Counted from the stretch's first letter, positions 1 through 7,491 are shown. The stretch is DNA of 64,000 nt from Vibrio navarrensis (GCF_015767675.1 NZ_CP065218.1:62001-126000), one strand, 5' to 3'. Notes: a model not told the origin generated them from the letters alone. Made by a program: numbers and translations.

Positions 1-437
1 CGCTGTGATTGCGCCTCGGTGATGTGAGCACGAGCGCGAATACTTGGCGCAGCGACGCCCGATTTTGCTTTGAGCTGGATGTAAACAAACCAGATCTCAC
101 CCGGTAGCGTCACCAGCTCACCTTGGCGAACGCCCATTTTGGTACGCATCAGCAGATCACAGAACGCAATCATGTAGCGTCCCGGTTCAACGTACTTCTT
201 ACGGTGTTCGCGCAAATCAATGATGTCTTGACCAGAGAGAGACACGATCTCTTTGCCGTTGTGAGTGATGCGTACACGTTCAATATCTGCCGGGTCGGTA
301 ATGTTCGTCACCAACTCAACATTTTGATAAGTCGGGCCGGAGACAAGGCGTAATGTCGCCTGATTTCCCCATGCAACACCTTCAACCGGATCCAATTCTT
401 TTGGACGAGGGTTAAACAAGGTTTCTAGTAATTCCAT
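1..437 (-). CDS. PM2-like major capsid protein, N-terminal part
   Basis: The first 145 residues of a leftward gene are present and the rest lies beyond the window. The ATG at 437 follows a strong ribosome site (AAGGGGGATAC). The fragment is rich in beta-strand sequence and contains a stretch (VRITHNGKEI, then SLSGQDIIDLREHRKKY) that matches, from memory, the pattern near the start of the PM2 P2 capsid protein, where a DNA- and membrane-apposed jelly roll begins. Its position just after a packaging ATPase and a small membrane peptide supports a capsid role. Such proteins form double jelly-roll trimers in membrane-containing icosahedral phages. It could instead be another double jelly-roll lineage such as an autolykivirus. 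The family call is inference from pattern and context. Confidence 0.55.
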   Translation of the reverse strand, partial: MELLETLFNPRPKELDPVEGVAWGNQATLRLVSGPTYQNVELVTNITDPADIERVRITHNGKEIVSLSGQDIIDLREHRKKYVEPGRYMIAFCDLLMRTKMGVRQGELVTLPGEIWFVYIQLKAKSGVAAPSIRARAHITEAQSQ

Positions 438-446
438 GTATCCCCC

Positions 447-575
447 TTAGAACCAGCCTGAATTGCCGTTAAGCTGCTTTTTCAGCGGCTCAAGCGGTGC
501 GACGTTGTTGATAATGGCGATAATCACCAACGCAACAACCACCGTAAACAGCATGGTTTTGTGTTCTTTCTTCAT
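447..575 (-). CDS. 42-residue single-span membrane peptide of the phage late operon
   Basis: This is a small gene between the ATPase and the capsid gene. The peptide begins MKKEHKTMLFTVVVALVIIA: a charged N-terminus, one transmembrane helix at about residues 8-23, then a short polar tail ending in GWF. Its stop lies 9 bases before the capsid ATG, so the two are probably co-transcribed. Virions of PM2-like phages carry several such short inner-membrane proteins. A structural role in the internal membrane is therefore likely but inferred. No strong ribosome site is seen upstream (AAAGGCTAACT is the best match). Confidence 0.55.
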   Translation of the reverse strand: MKKEHKTMLFTVVVALVIIAIINNVAPLEPLKKQLNGNSGWF

Positions 576-657
576 AGTTAGCCTTTCAATGTGTGGAACA
601 AATAATCAAATTGCCCGGTTATCAAAAGCCAAAAAAAGCGGGGAGGGAATGGGATAG

Positions 658-689
658 AACCTATAGGTTAAGCGCGTAACCTATAGGTT
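658..689. repeat. two tandem 12-bp perfect palindromes
   Basis: AACCTATAGGTT occurs at 658-669 and again at 678-689. Each copy is a perfect palindrome, and the repeat distance is exactly 20 bp, about two helical turns. They sit between the ATPase stop (715) and the 42-residue gene (start 575). The spacing suggests a dimeric regulator site upstream of the capsid genes. A processing or attenuation hairpin is the alternative. Confidence 0.6.
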
Positions 690-714
690 GAATTGTGAAC
701 AAAATCACAGTTAA

Positions 715-1485
715 TTAGCGGTAGGAAAGCGCGACTTTCTGGCCGTTCGCACAGTTAAACGCTTGCTTGGAGACATTGCCGATACCATCTTTCACCAGTA
801 GATATTCGGCAATCGGTTTATTGATACGCTCTTTGTTCACTTTGGCTGAAATCAACGTTTCTATCTCTCTGACGTTCAAGCCTTTTTTATCAGCGAGGTA
901 TCGAGCATCGGCGACCGAGTTCACCGCGCCAATCCACCATGTAGACGATTGATCAGTGACGGTTTTCGGCACCTCTTGGCCTTTTTGAAACACGCTATGA
1001 CAGACAAGCCCAAACTGACGGCCACCGCGCCACAGTTCGCCCGCTTTGCCGAGTAATTTACCGGAGCTTTCGACACAGCTTGCGAGTTCTTCAATGACCA
1101 CATGCAACTTAGGCGCATGGCCGTTACCCATCGACCAAACGACCGAGGAAAAAAACTCTAACTCATCGGCACACGCACCAAACTCAGGCACATAAGCAAG
1201 TTTGAACGATTGGCCGCGCTTACGAGCCATCAAAAGCGACTTGAGAAACGCCAGCCGTGAGCTTGTACCGTGGCACTGTTGCCCCTGAAACTTTTGCCCG
1301 GCGTAATTACGGTAGGGGTCAAAGAACACCGCTTGCGACGCTTTCGGGACAAAACTCAAATGTTTAACGGCGGAGGTTTTCCCTCCGCCAGTACCCGCCA
1401 CATAAATAATATGCTCCGCATCGAGCGACGGATTCGAGTTAACCGGATTAGGCAGCTTTAGCGGCGGCTTGGTCTTTTTCACCAT
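715..1485 (-). CDS. FtsK/HerA-type genome-packaging ATPase (PM2 P9-like)
   Basis: This 256-residue P-loop ATPase has Walker A VAGTGGGKTSAVK at about residues 29-41 and a hydrophobic strand followed by acidic residues, LHVVIEELA, at about 125-133 as Walker B. Arginine-rich LWRGGRQFG follows, as in the HerA/FtsK packaging ATPases of membrane-containing tailless phages. The PM2 enzyme P9 is of similar length. Such enzymes drive DNA into the preformed capsid. The ATG at 1485 has an AGGAGG site and overlaps the upstream gene by 38 bp. A Zot-like protein of a filamentous phage was considered, but there is no C-terminal transmembrane toxin domain and the next large gene looks like a capsid protein. 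Confidence 0.7.
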   Translation of the reverse strand: MVKKTKPPLKLPNPVNSNPSLDAEHIIYVAGTGGGKTSAVKHLSFVPKASQAVFFDPYRNYAGQKFQGQQCHGTSSRLAFLKSLLMARKRGQSFKLAYVPEFGACADELEFFSSVVWSMGNGHAPKLHVVIEELASCVESSGKLLGKAGELWRGGRQFGLVCHSVFQKGQEVPKTVTDQSSTWWIGAVNSVADARYLADKKGLNVREIETLISAKVNKERINKPIAEYLLVKDGIGNVSKQAFNCANGQKVALSYR

Positions 1486-1927
1486 TGACGGCCTCCTGTT
1501 GTGCTCTTAACAGTTTCAGTTGTGCCACGTGCCGCTTTGAGGTGTAGATAAGCGCGAGAACGGCAAGCAGTAGCGTTGCTTCCTCGATGTAGTTACCAAA
1601 CATCCCTAATATCGAGCTACCGTGTTTGTTGATCACCGGAATTGCCGCCTTAATTACTTCCGATTTGCCTTTTTCATCAAAGGCGAAATCAATCCCGGAA
1701 ATGATCGAGGTTGCTTGTTCGGTAACGGTAAACACAACACTAAGCAGCCCCTCAAACGCTTCAGGGCTCACGCTTTCGGTTGCTTCAACGGTTGCCGAGG
1801 CTATCGCGTCGGCTTCGCTTTTCTCATGGCTCTCTAACTGAGAAATAACTGTGCTGAAATCGCCCCAATCATCGTTAGCCGCCGCGCCGGGGAAGTTCAT
1901 CTCTTGTTCGCCTTCAAACATTTGCAT
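1448..1927 (-). CDS. phage late protein with C-terminal membrane segment
   Basis: This is a 159-residue protein. A longer in-frame extension exists, but the ATG at 1927 is preferred because GGAGGCGCAACCGA precedes it and the extension would overlap the previous gene heavily. The N-terminal half is acidic and low in complexity (rich in E, A, S and D). A hydrophobic helix (about residues 115-132, EATLLLAVLALIYTS) follows, then a basic, lysine-rich tail. This is the layout of a membrane-associated virion protein. No family is recognised. The next gene, the ATPase, overlaps it, which suggests tight co-expression. Confidence 0.55.
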   Translation of the reverse strand: MQMFEGEQEMNFPGAAANDDWGDFSTVISQLESHEKSEADAIASATVEATESVSPEAFEGLLSVVFTVTEQATSIISGIDFAFDEKGKSEVIKAAIPVINKHGSSILGMFGNYIEEATLLLAVLALIYTSKRHVAQLKLLRAQQEAVNGEKDQAAAKAA

Positions 1928-2465
1928 TCGGTTGCGCCTCCGGTTGTTTTTTTGGAACGAGTTTCCCAAGCATCCAGACCACGAAAACCAACACACCAAG
2001 CACCGTGAGAACACGCTTAACCGTGAACAGTGGCAACGGTTCAACGGGGGCATTAACCGAGCTTTCAACCGTTGCAATCGCGTTGGAAACCGCATCATTG
2101 CTGTTGTCGTCACCTTCATCAGCTAACAGCAGTTCAACCGAATCAGCGTTGATTGCCTCCGGTTGAGCGTTGTTTTCTAGCGGTGTAAGGGCGTCGGTTA
2201 CTTCGGGTGAGACAGCGGTTAAAAGGGCGTTAAGCTGACTTTCATCGCTCACCATGTTTGCAACAATGTAGCTATCAATGGTTTTGCTCATGGCGCTATT
2301 GCCACAGTTCGGACAACGATAGTAATGCAAGCCGAGGTTGCGCCCGTTCTTTGTCGGTTCACCTTCGGCAATCAGTTTGCCTTCGCCTACACGATGAACG
2401 GTTGAAGGGGTAGCGCAAACCGGGCAGCGAACATGGCCTCTGACCGGGTTAGGGTGCTTACTCAT
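1914..2465 (-). CDS. zinc-ribbon protein with C-terminal transmembrane anchor
   Basis: The protein has 183 residues from the ATG at 2465; GTG at 2471 is an alternative. At the N-terminus a CPVC...CPNCG pair, about 30 residues apart, forms a zinc ribbon whose surroundings (VRCPVCATPSTVHR, then YYRCPNC) resemble the Ogr/Delta late-transcription activators of P2-like phages. A long acidic linker follows, then one transmembrane helix near the C-terminus (VLTVLGVLVFVVWMLGKLV) and a short basic tail. A membrane-tethered zinc ribbon is unusual. It may be a virion membrane protein or a regulator. PM2 itself has a zinc-finger late activator (P14), but homology is not claimed. Confidence 0.6.
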   Translation of the reverse strand: MSKHPNPVRGHVRCPVCATPSTVHRVGEGKLIAEGEPTKNGRNLGLHYYRCPNCGNSAMSKTIDSYIVANMVSDESQLNALLTAVSPEVTDALTPLENNAQPEAINADSVELLLADEGDDNSNDAVSNAIATVESSVNAPVEPLPLFTVKRVLTVLGVLVFVVWMLGKLVPKKQPEAQPNANV

Positions 2466-2778
2466 GCTCACCCCCGTTGACGTCTTGCACTTGGCTCAAT
2501 TCAGCAAGGTTTGTTTGGATGTGTTCGCGGTATTTGCTTCGCGCTACGTTGTTGAGCTTGGCGAGTTGTTCCAGTTGAGCGAAGAAATTCGACGGCAAGC
2601 CCAACGCCTCGGGCGAAAGGTTGCCACTGAACAGCGCTTTAGTGGCTTTGGACATCACGTCTTTCATATCCATCGCTTTGAAGCGTTCTATTTCAGCGCT
2701 AACGCTGTCTGTGAGTTGATCAGCTGCATCGAGCGCCGCCAATGCGCGCTGACATTCAGTGATAGAGAGTTTATTCAT
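2458..2778 (-). CDS. unrecognised phage late-operon protein, helical
   Basis: This is a 106-residue, largely alpha-helical, soluble protein with no cysteine and no signal. Its ATG at 2778 is preceded by GGGAGGCAGGAAAC. Its 3' end overlaps the zinc-ribbon gene by 8 bp, so it belongs to the late operon. No motif or family is recognised. Confidence 0.5.
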   Translation of the reverse strand: MNKLSITECQRALAALDAADQLTDSVSAEIERFKAMDMKDVMSKATKALFSGNLSPEALGLPSNFFAQLEQLAKLNNVARSKYREHIQTNLAELSQVQDVNGGEHE

Positions 2779-2802
2779 GTTTCCTGCCTCCCGGCGGTAA
2801 GG

Positions 2803-3033
2803 TTATTGAGTAAGTAGCTCGGTATATACGGCATCGTTTGCCGCTTCGAGTTGGGTTAAATGGGTAAGAATGGAGGTATTCAACGCGGTTTGTTCAGCGC
2901 ATAGCTGACCGCCAATGCGAACAAAGCTGAATATTTCGCTACAGGGTAACAAATTGAAAGGATGGGGCGGAGGCAAAGCCTGACGGTAGAGCGCCAGCTT
3001 TGCCATTTGTTGCGAGTAATTTTGTAAAGCCAT
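2803..3033 (-). CDS. unrecognised small phage protein, first of the late operon
   Basis: This is a 76-residue protein with a proline-rich patch (LPPPHPF) and a helical C-terminal half. AGGG sits 8 bases before the ATG. It is the most upstream gene of the leftward cluster that ends in the packaging ATPase and capsid gene, and the gap of about 100 bp before it could hold the late promoter. Function unknown. Confidence 0.45.
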   Translation of the reverse strand: MALQNYSQQMAKLALYRQALPPPHPFNLLPCSEIFSFVRIGGQLCAEQTALNTSILTHLTQLEAANDAVYTELLTQ

Positions 3034-3136
3034 GCTTATTTCCCTAACTGACGTTTAAGAAACAAGCCGTGAAGTGGTTACGAATCTATCAAGCTGATGT
3101 TAGTTCGCGTAAACATTTGTGTAAATAGGAATTGCT

Positions 3137-4609
3137 TCATTCATCTTTATTTTTATACTGAGATAACATTTTCATAAGCATAGAATGGCTTTCCGTCGAA
3201 ACTACATCTGGCTTCCGATTAAAAACCCCCATAACTAGTTCTATTTTTGTATTCTTTTGGAAATTACGTATTTCATCCTCATTCATTCCATCCTTAGGAA
3301 GTGAACCAGTAATTTGTTCAGCCAAAATGGCAGCCTTTAACATATTCATTTTGTTTTCGCTAACTAAAACAATATTTCGTATAAGATAGAATAAAGCAGC
3401 AGAAGTTGTACCTATTATTAGAGTTGTTATTGTCACTAAAGGAAGCCGACTTAGAATTAGATTCCAAGCACTAGTATTAGGGTGCTTGTCAATAAATTCA
3501 GAGAAGTCCATTGCATTACTATATATTAGAAAGAAAATCACTGAAAGTAAGAAAATCAGTGAGAGCGTTAGTTTAAAATACAATCCTAACTGAGTTCTGC
3601 TTTCTAAAGAAAAACCCTGCATATCCAATGTTGTTATATTGATGTCTGATTTTATTTCAGTTAGTTGTTTCTGCAACGTGGACAATTCTAACATTGCAAT
3701 CTCATTACTTCCTTTTGTTTGCATTAGAATCTTCTCATGTTCTTCACGCTCATGCTTGATGTTTTTTACACGTTCGGTAAGATCATTAGACTGCTTTTCC
3801 AGATTTTTCTTTTCGGCGATTGCCTCCTTTAGATCCTTAGAACTAGCCTCAATGTCATTTCTAATACGAGATAATATTTCACGTTCTGAAGCAATAGATT
3901 GGTCGATTCTTTCCTTTTCCTTGTGCAACGATTCTATTTGTTGTTCAGTCGAAATAGACTCAGCTTGTTTGCTAGACAGGTAAGACTCTAAATTCTTTTT
4001 CTCATTATCTATTAAATTAATGAACTGGTTTGCTGTCCTAGATACATCATTTACATATTGAGTTAGAGACGAAATTTTATTTTTGTTTGTAAAGAAATCT
4101 AATAAGTTGGTAGCCTTGCAGAAGGAGAACTCATAGTCTTTAGGAAGAATAAATCCCCATATGGTTTCATTTACATAATAAGATAGTTTTATATTATTAT
4201 CTGGCGAAGCCCTTGAAATCATAGTTTTTGAGTGGCTCAAAATAGTTTTATTGTTATACTTATATCCTAAAATCTTTAATTTACCAAAAAATAAAGCCTT
4301 CCTCTGGCGAGATGATGTTAGTTGAATTTCTGAGACTAATAGTGGCTTATTAAATAAGCACACGGTATTTCCTTGTAGATGTGATATTTCATAATTTGTG
4401 GCGGAAATCCTATTCCGAACATCTAACGTTAAGCTCTCTTGATTAATTTCGTCTAAGAAAGATATATGTTCTGAATTAATGTCAATACTTTCAAACTGAG
4501 CCTCAATATTTGTTCTTAACTTATCTAAAGCATCACTAAATTCTGCAGAGTTATCCTTGATTAAGGCTGGCATTGGATCTTTATGTTGTTCTTTGGCCCT
4601 AGTGCTCAT
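3137..4609 (-). CDS. coiled-coil protein with two transmembrane helices, AT-rich cargo gene
   Basis: This is a 490-residue protein. Residues 1-200 form a globular, polar region with no recognised motif. About 200-335 is a long heptad-patterned coiled coil (many E, K, L, I). Two transmembrane helices follow at about 343-365 (LGLYFKLTLSLIFLLSVIFF) and 389-414 (LPLVTITTLIIGTTSAALFY), then a cytoplasmic tail of about 75 residues. The gene is clearly more AT-rich than the flanking phage genes, which suggests separate acquisition. It lies between the structural and replication modules, where phages often carry morons. Membrane-anchored coiled-coil sensors occur in several defence systems, but no enzymatic domain is visible here and no function is assigned. 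Confidence 0.6.
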   Translation of the reverse strand: MSTRAKEQHKDPMPALIKDNSAEFSDALDKLRTNIEAQFESIDINSEHISFLDEINQESLTLDVRNRISATNYEISHLQGNTVCLFNKPLLVSEIQLTSSRQRKALFFGKLKILGYKYNNKTILSHSKTMISRASPDNNIKLSYYVNETIWGFILPKDYEFSFCKATNLLDFFTNKNKISSLTQYVNDVSRTANQFINLIDNEKKNLESYLSSKQAESISTEQQIESLHKEKERIDQSIASEREILSRIRNDIEASSKDLKEAIAEKKNLEKQSNDLTERVKNIKHEREEHEKILMQTKGSNEIAMLELSTLQKQLTEIKSDINITTLDMQGFSLESRTQLGLYFKLTLSLIFLLSVIFFLIYSNAMDFSEFIDKHPNTSAWNLILSRLPLVTITTLIIGTTSAALFYLIRNIVLVSENKMNMLKAAILAEQITGSLPKDGMNEDEIRNFQKNTKIELVMGVFNRKPDVVSTESHSMLMKMLSQYKNKDE

Positions 4610-4831
4610 AGATTAAACCCATCTTATTAACAAATCATTATAACATTACCATAAGATCTTATGCCATATCACACTTATGCACTTACTTGTGATATGAAAT
4701 AACATTTTTTGACACTATGCCGTGGCTAGGAATCAGATAGTCAGAGAATTCCACGAATTGAGTCGCAAAGCTAACAGCTAACACAAGCTCAACCTTAGCA
4801 TTTTCCGCCATAATATGCGCCGTCTTTCAGA

Positions 4832-4843
4832 CATTACGTAATG
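4832..4843. promoter_or_regulatory. perfect palindrome in the lipoprotein promoter region
   Basis: CATTACGTAATG is a 12-bp perfect palindrome 20 bases before the lipoprotein ATG. A TAATAT box lies just upstream at 4811-4816. The placement fits an operator or a structured 5' leader. No regulator is identified. Confidence 0.35.
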
Positions 4844-4862
4844 AAAACAAAAGGAATTTCCC

Positions 4863-5558
4863 ATGAAAAAAGCGTTATTGGCGTTGGCAACTTCGGCGGC
4901 TCTTGTGGGCTGTGGCGGCGGTGGTAGTGGCTCCGGTGCATCGAGCCAAGACACCACCTACAAAAAAGACGGTATCTACGTTAACAACACGGATTTAGTT
5001 GTGATGTTGGTTGATAGCGATTTGCCATTAGGTTCGGTGCTCATCGGTGACTATGTTAACAACGAATTCTTAGTGAATGACACGCACAGCATCAGCGGCA
5101 ACACATTGACCACCAAAGGCTTAAGTTTTGTTTCCCCAGCATTGACCACGTATAGCGCAGATGTTGAAGCCAAGATTACATTTAGTGAGGTGGGCGCAAC
5201 GGCCAATGGTGTACTCAACGGAACAAACCTGATTTACTCATTTGACCGCGCCCCGGATAGCGTTGCGCTGACCGATATGCTCGGAACGCACACCAACCCG
5301 GTTGACGGCTCAACATGGACGATAGAGCAAGACGGAACCTTTACTATCAACGGCATTTGCACAATTAGCGGCAAACTTACCCGTGTGGATAGCTATTACA
5401 GCGCTACCAATGTGAGCGCATCAAACTGTACAGATGCAGGCTTTAACGGTAACGGTTATGGTGCAAGGCTTCTGACTGTTACAAAAGGAGGAACGACCTA
5501 CATTCTTGGGATAATGGCAAACAATGACCACTTTATCTGGGGAAGCGCGCCACTTTAA
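4863..5558 (+). CDS. cargo lipoprotein, unknown function
   Basis: This is a 231-residue predicted lipoprotein. MKKALLALATSAALVGCGGG is a signal peptide with lipobox LVGC, followed by a glycine/serine linker. The mature part is beta-rich, with a likely disulphide between the cysteines of GICTISG and ASNCTDAG. It has its own promoter region and a strong terminator, runs opposite to its neighbours, and sits inside the mobile element. Phage-borne lipoproteins often block superinfection at the envelope; that role is inferred only from context. AAAGGAATTTCCC precedes the ATG. Confidence 0.7.
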   Translation: MKKALLALATSAALVGCGGGGSGSGASSQDTTYKKDGIYVNNTDLVVMLVDSDLPLGSVLIGDYVNNEFLVNDTHSISGNTLTTKGLSFVSPALTTYSADVEAKITFSEVGATANGVLNGTNLIYSFDRAPDSVALTDMLGTHTNPVDGSTWTIEQDGTFTINGICTISGKLTRVDSYYSATNVSASNCTDAGFNGNGYGARLLTVTKGGTTYILGIMANNDHFIWGSAPL

Positions 5559-5577
5559 CCCGTAACAGCCGATTAAG

Positions 5578-5600
5578 ACCACCTTCGGGTGGTTTTTTTT
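5578..5600 (+). terminator. intrinsic terminator of the lipoprotein gene
   Basis: A six-pair stem ACCACC/GGTGGT with a TTCG tetraloop is followed by eight T residues, 20 bases after the lipoprotein stop. Confidence 0.85.
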
Positions 5601-5699
5601 GCTACCACAGAAAAACGGCATATGCCGTTTTCAATGACGTTTTCGATGACATTTTTTTAAATACCGCCAACACGCTCAAATTTGCCTCCTTACCTTGCT

Positions 5700-5960
5700 A
5701 GGCCATCGCGAAGCGATATAAACGGCCAATACATCAAAAGCGATCGCTGAAGCCTTTCGACGTCAGTTGCAGTGGTGCAGCCCCTAAGTGCGCATGTCGC
5801 TTGCGACATAGAAGCACGCTTCATTTATCCCTCTTATCGCCGATTTTGAGGTGATAACTTATTATATTTCTACTTACTATTTCTTAATTGATAAGAAAGG
5901 TTATGCGCTATTTTTCCCGTGATATGCGCTAAAACCTCAATCCCTGTATGCACTAAAAAA
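5700..5960. other. putative replication origin with iteron-like repeats
   Basis: The gene-free stretch from 5601 to 6117 is dense in structure. A hairpin ATCGC-gaa-GCGAT lies at 5705-5717 and the palindrome GCGATCGC at 5740-5747. A hairpin ATGTCGC-tt-GCGACAT lies at 5794-5809, flanked by GTGC/GCAC. An AT-rich tract spans about 5850-5900. Three direct repeats follow: TATGCGCTA at 5902 and 5923, and TATGCACTA at 5947, 21 and 24 bp apart. Iterons next to an AT-rich block, downstream of a rep-like gene, match the layout of a theta-type plasmid origin. The origin assignment is inference. Confidence 0.45.
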
Positions 5961-6117
5961 GCAAACATTGGCATTGGTGCGGCTGCCTCTATGGCGAATT
6001 TTGAATAATGGGAAAGTATCAGTGAGAAAGTCGGTCTTAAACGGCGTAAATCAGCGTCAGAAAGGGCTAGAAATTAGGAAAGGGATCGCGTTAGGCTCCG
6101 GAATCAACCGGATAGCG

Positions 6118-6930
6118 TTAAGCTGAGAAGCCGCAAGAGCGTAGCCTTGCATTGATTATGCGGTCTAGTTCGAACTCATTGAGTAGAAGATCTTCACCGC
6201 GCTTTTTCATGCGCTCGAAAATGATTTGAACGGCTCTTGAACGGTCGGTTATTTTAGCAATCGTACGCTTGAGACAACCCGTTGTAATATTCTTGGTGCG
6301 GCGCTCTATTGTCCCTTCCCACAGCGTATTTCTCACCGTGAGCAATCGTTCGTGAAGCTGCCAGCCCGTTTTGAGGAATGCCTTTTGATCTGCATTTTTG
6401 AAGGCCATTTCAAGCTTTAACCCGGCAACAGAGCCAGCTAGATAGCCGAAATCATCAAGAACAACATAAACGTTATTGAAAGGTATCCCGTTTTTATCAA
6501 AAACCGTTCCAGCGCCTTTTGCGGTTTGGCCATGTTTGCCATGAAAAGCTGGCGCAATGACGCGCATTTTGATCATCAGTTCTAGAAGTCGGGAAACGGT
6601 CGATTGATCGACCTCGATTGCCTCTGCAATTTGGCCCTGAGTACCATTGCTTGAGAAAGTTCTGGTTTCCAAGCAAACATTTGCAGCAATCCAGAGACAT
6701 AACTTAGTAAAATTGTCGCGACGGTTTTGACGCTTAAACGTGTCAATACCATGTTCTTTTGAAATGCGGTTGATAATCGCAGGGTGGGAGAGCGCACCAT
6801 GTTTCATGAATACGCGGAAAACGTCGGACTTACCTTTGTGTAGATAAACTTGTCTACCTTCGGCCACTGCTTTTGCAGCAGCCTTGTTATACTTGGTAAC
6901 CAGTTCAAGATAAGACGGTTTGGTGAGCAT
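6118..6930 (-). CDS. plasmid-like winged-helix replication initiator
   Basis: This is a 270-residue basic protein. A helix-turn-helix segment lies at about residues 100-125 (GQIAEAIEVDQSTVSRLLELM) and is followed by a beta-wing-like stretch, as in winged-helix plasmid Rep proteins of the IncFII RepA type. The C-terminal third is helical and rich in arginine and lysine. No HUH or two-tyrosine rolling-circle motifs are present, unlike PM2 P12. The gene follows a small partner gene by 6 bp, and iteron-like repeats lie at its 3' side. A transcriptional regulator is the alternative reading. Confidence 0.5.
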   Translation of the reverse strand: MLTKPSYLELVTKYNKAAAKAVAEGRQVYLHKGKSDVFRVFMKHGALSHPAIINRISKEHGIDTFKRQNRRDNFTKLCLWIAANVCLETRTFSSNGTQGQIAEAIEVDQSTVSRLLELMIKMRVIAPAFHGKHGQTAKGAGTVFDKNGIPFNNVYVVLDDFGYLAGSVAGLKLEMAFKNADQKAFLKTGWQLHERLLTVRNTLWEGTIERRTKNITTGCLKRTIAKITDRSRAVQIIFERMKKRGEDLLLNEFELDRIINARLRSCGFSA

Positions 6931-6936
6931 GGTGTA

Positions 6937-7251
6937 TTATGCCGCCTTCAATTCAACTTCGAGTAAATCAAGGGCGATATTTGCATCAAGAAACCATTTG
7001 TTTAGCTGTTCTATAGTCATCCAGCTATGAGCAAACGATAAATCTGAATTTGGGGTTTGAGGTTCAGCAAAGCAGTCACCATTCACAAACCAACGGATAC
7101 CTAGTTGAACGTGCTCACGGTGGCCTGTTTCTGATTTTCTAAGATTGAATTCAATTGAATGAGGCGTCTTGATGTTTAGCTCAGTGATTCGCTGAATTAG
7201 CCTCGCAGTATGAGCTTGGAAGGTAATCAGTTGTTCGGGTGTGGTATGCAT
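6937..7251 (-). CDS. unrecognised small protein upstream of rep
   Basis: This is a 104-residue soluble protein with mixed helix and strand; no cofactor or DNA-binding motif is evident. AAGGA lies 8 bases before the ATG at 7251. It is the first gene of the leftward early operon and ends 6 bp before the rep-like gene starts. It may be a replication accessory or copy-control protein, by position only. Confidence 0.5.
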   Translation of the reverse strand: MHTTPEQLITFQAHTARLIQRITELNIKTPHSIEFNLRKSETGHREHVQLGIRWFVNGDCFAEPQTPNSDLSFAHSWMTIEQLNKWFLDANIALDLLEVELKAA

Positions 7252-7299
7252 GGTTAATGTCCTTGTTTATCTAATCAAAATCCCCGTCCAAATCTGCCG

Positions 7300-7380
7300 C
7301 ATCTATCAAGTGTTGGGGTGCCCTTAGTACCGTCAACGTGTTCGACTCACTCAGATAGCTAAGGGCAATTTTGATAGATG
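7300..7380. repeat. nested inverted repeat in the early control region
   Basis: The outer arms are CATCTATCAA (7300-7309) and TTGATAGATG (7371-7380). The inner arms are TGCCCTTAG (7319-7327) and CTAAGGGCA (7359-7367). All pairs are perfect, and the loop is 31 nt. It lies between the divergent early operon and regulator gene. It could form a leader RNA hairpin, an antisense RNA or a protein-binding site. Confidence 0.65.
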
Positions 7381-7441
7381 TCGGAACCATCACGGCTTGG
7401 ACGATCACATTTAAGATCATTTCTAAATGGGTGTCGACTGG

Positions 7442-7472
7442 TTGCTATACAGTGTACAGGCTGTTCTATACT
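7442..7472 (+). promoter_or_regulatory. promoter and operator dyad of the phage regulator
   Basis: TTGCTA (7442-7447) and TATACT (7467-7472) are candidate -35 and -10 boxes with 19 bp spacing. A 15-bp dyad, CTATACA-G-TGTACAG at 7445-7459 (one mismatch), lies between them, as expected for an operator used for autoregulation by the downstream HTH protein. Confidence 0.45.
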
Positions 7473-7491
7473 AGGATTTGGAGGGAAATTT

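Noticed and set aside
715..1485. Zot-like protein of a filamentous phage
   Set aside because: Walker A and an adjacent capsid-like gene fit a packaging ATPase better; no transmembrane toxin tail and no other filamentous-phage genes are present.
4805..4826. second dif-like core near TAATATGCGCC
   Set aside because: The XerC-like half is partial and no XerD half (TTATGTTAAAT) is next to it.
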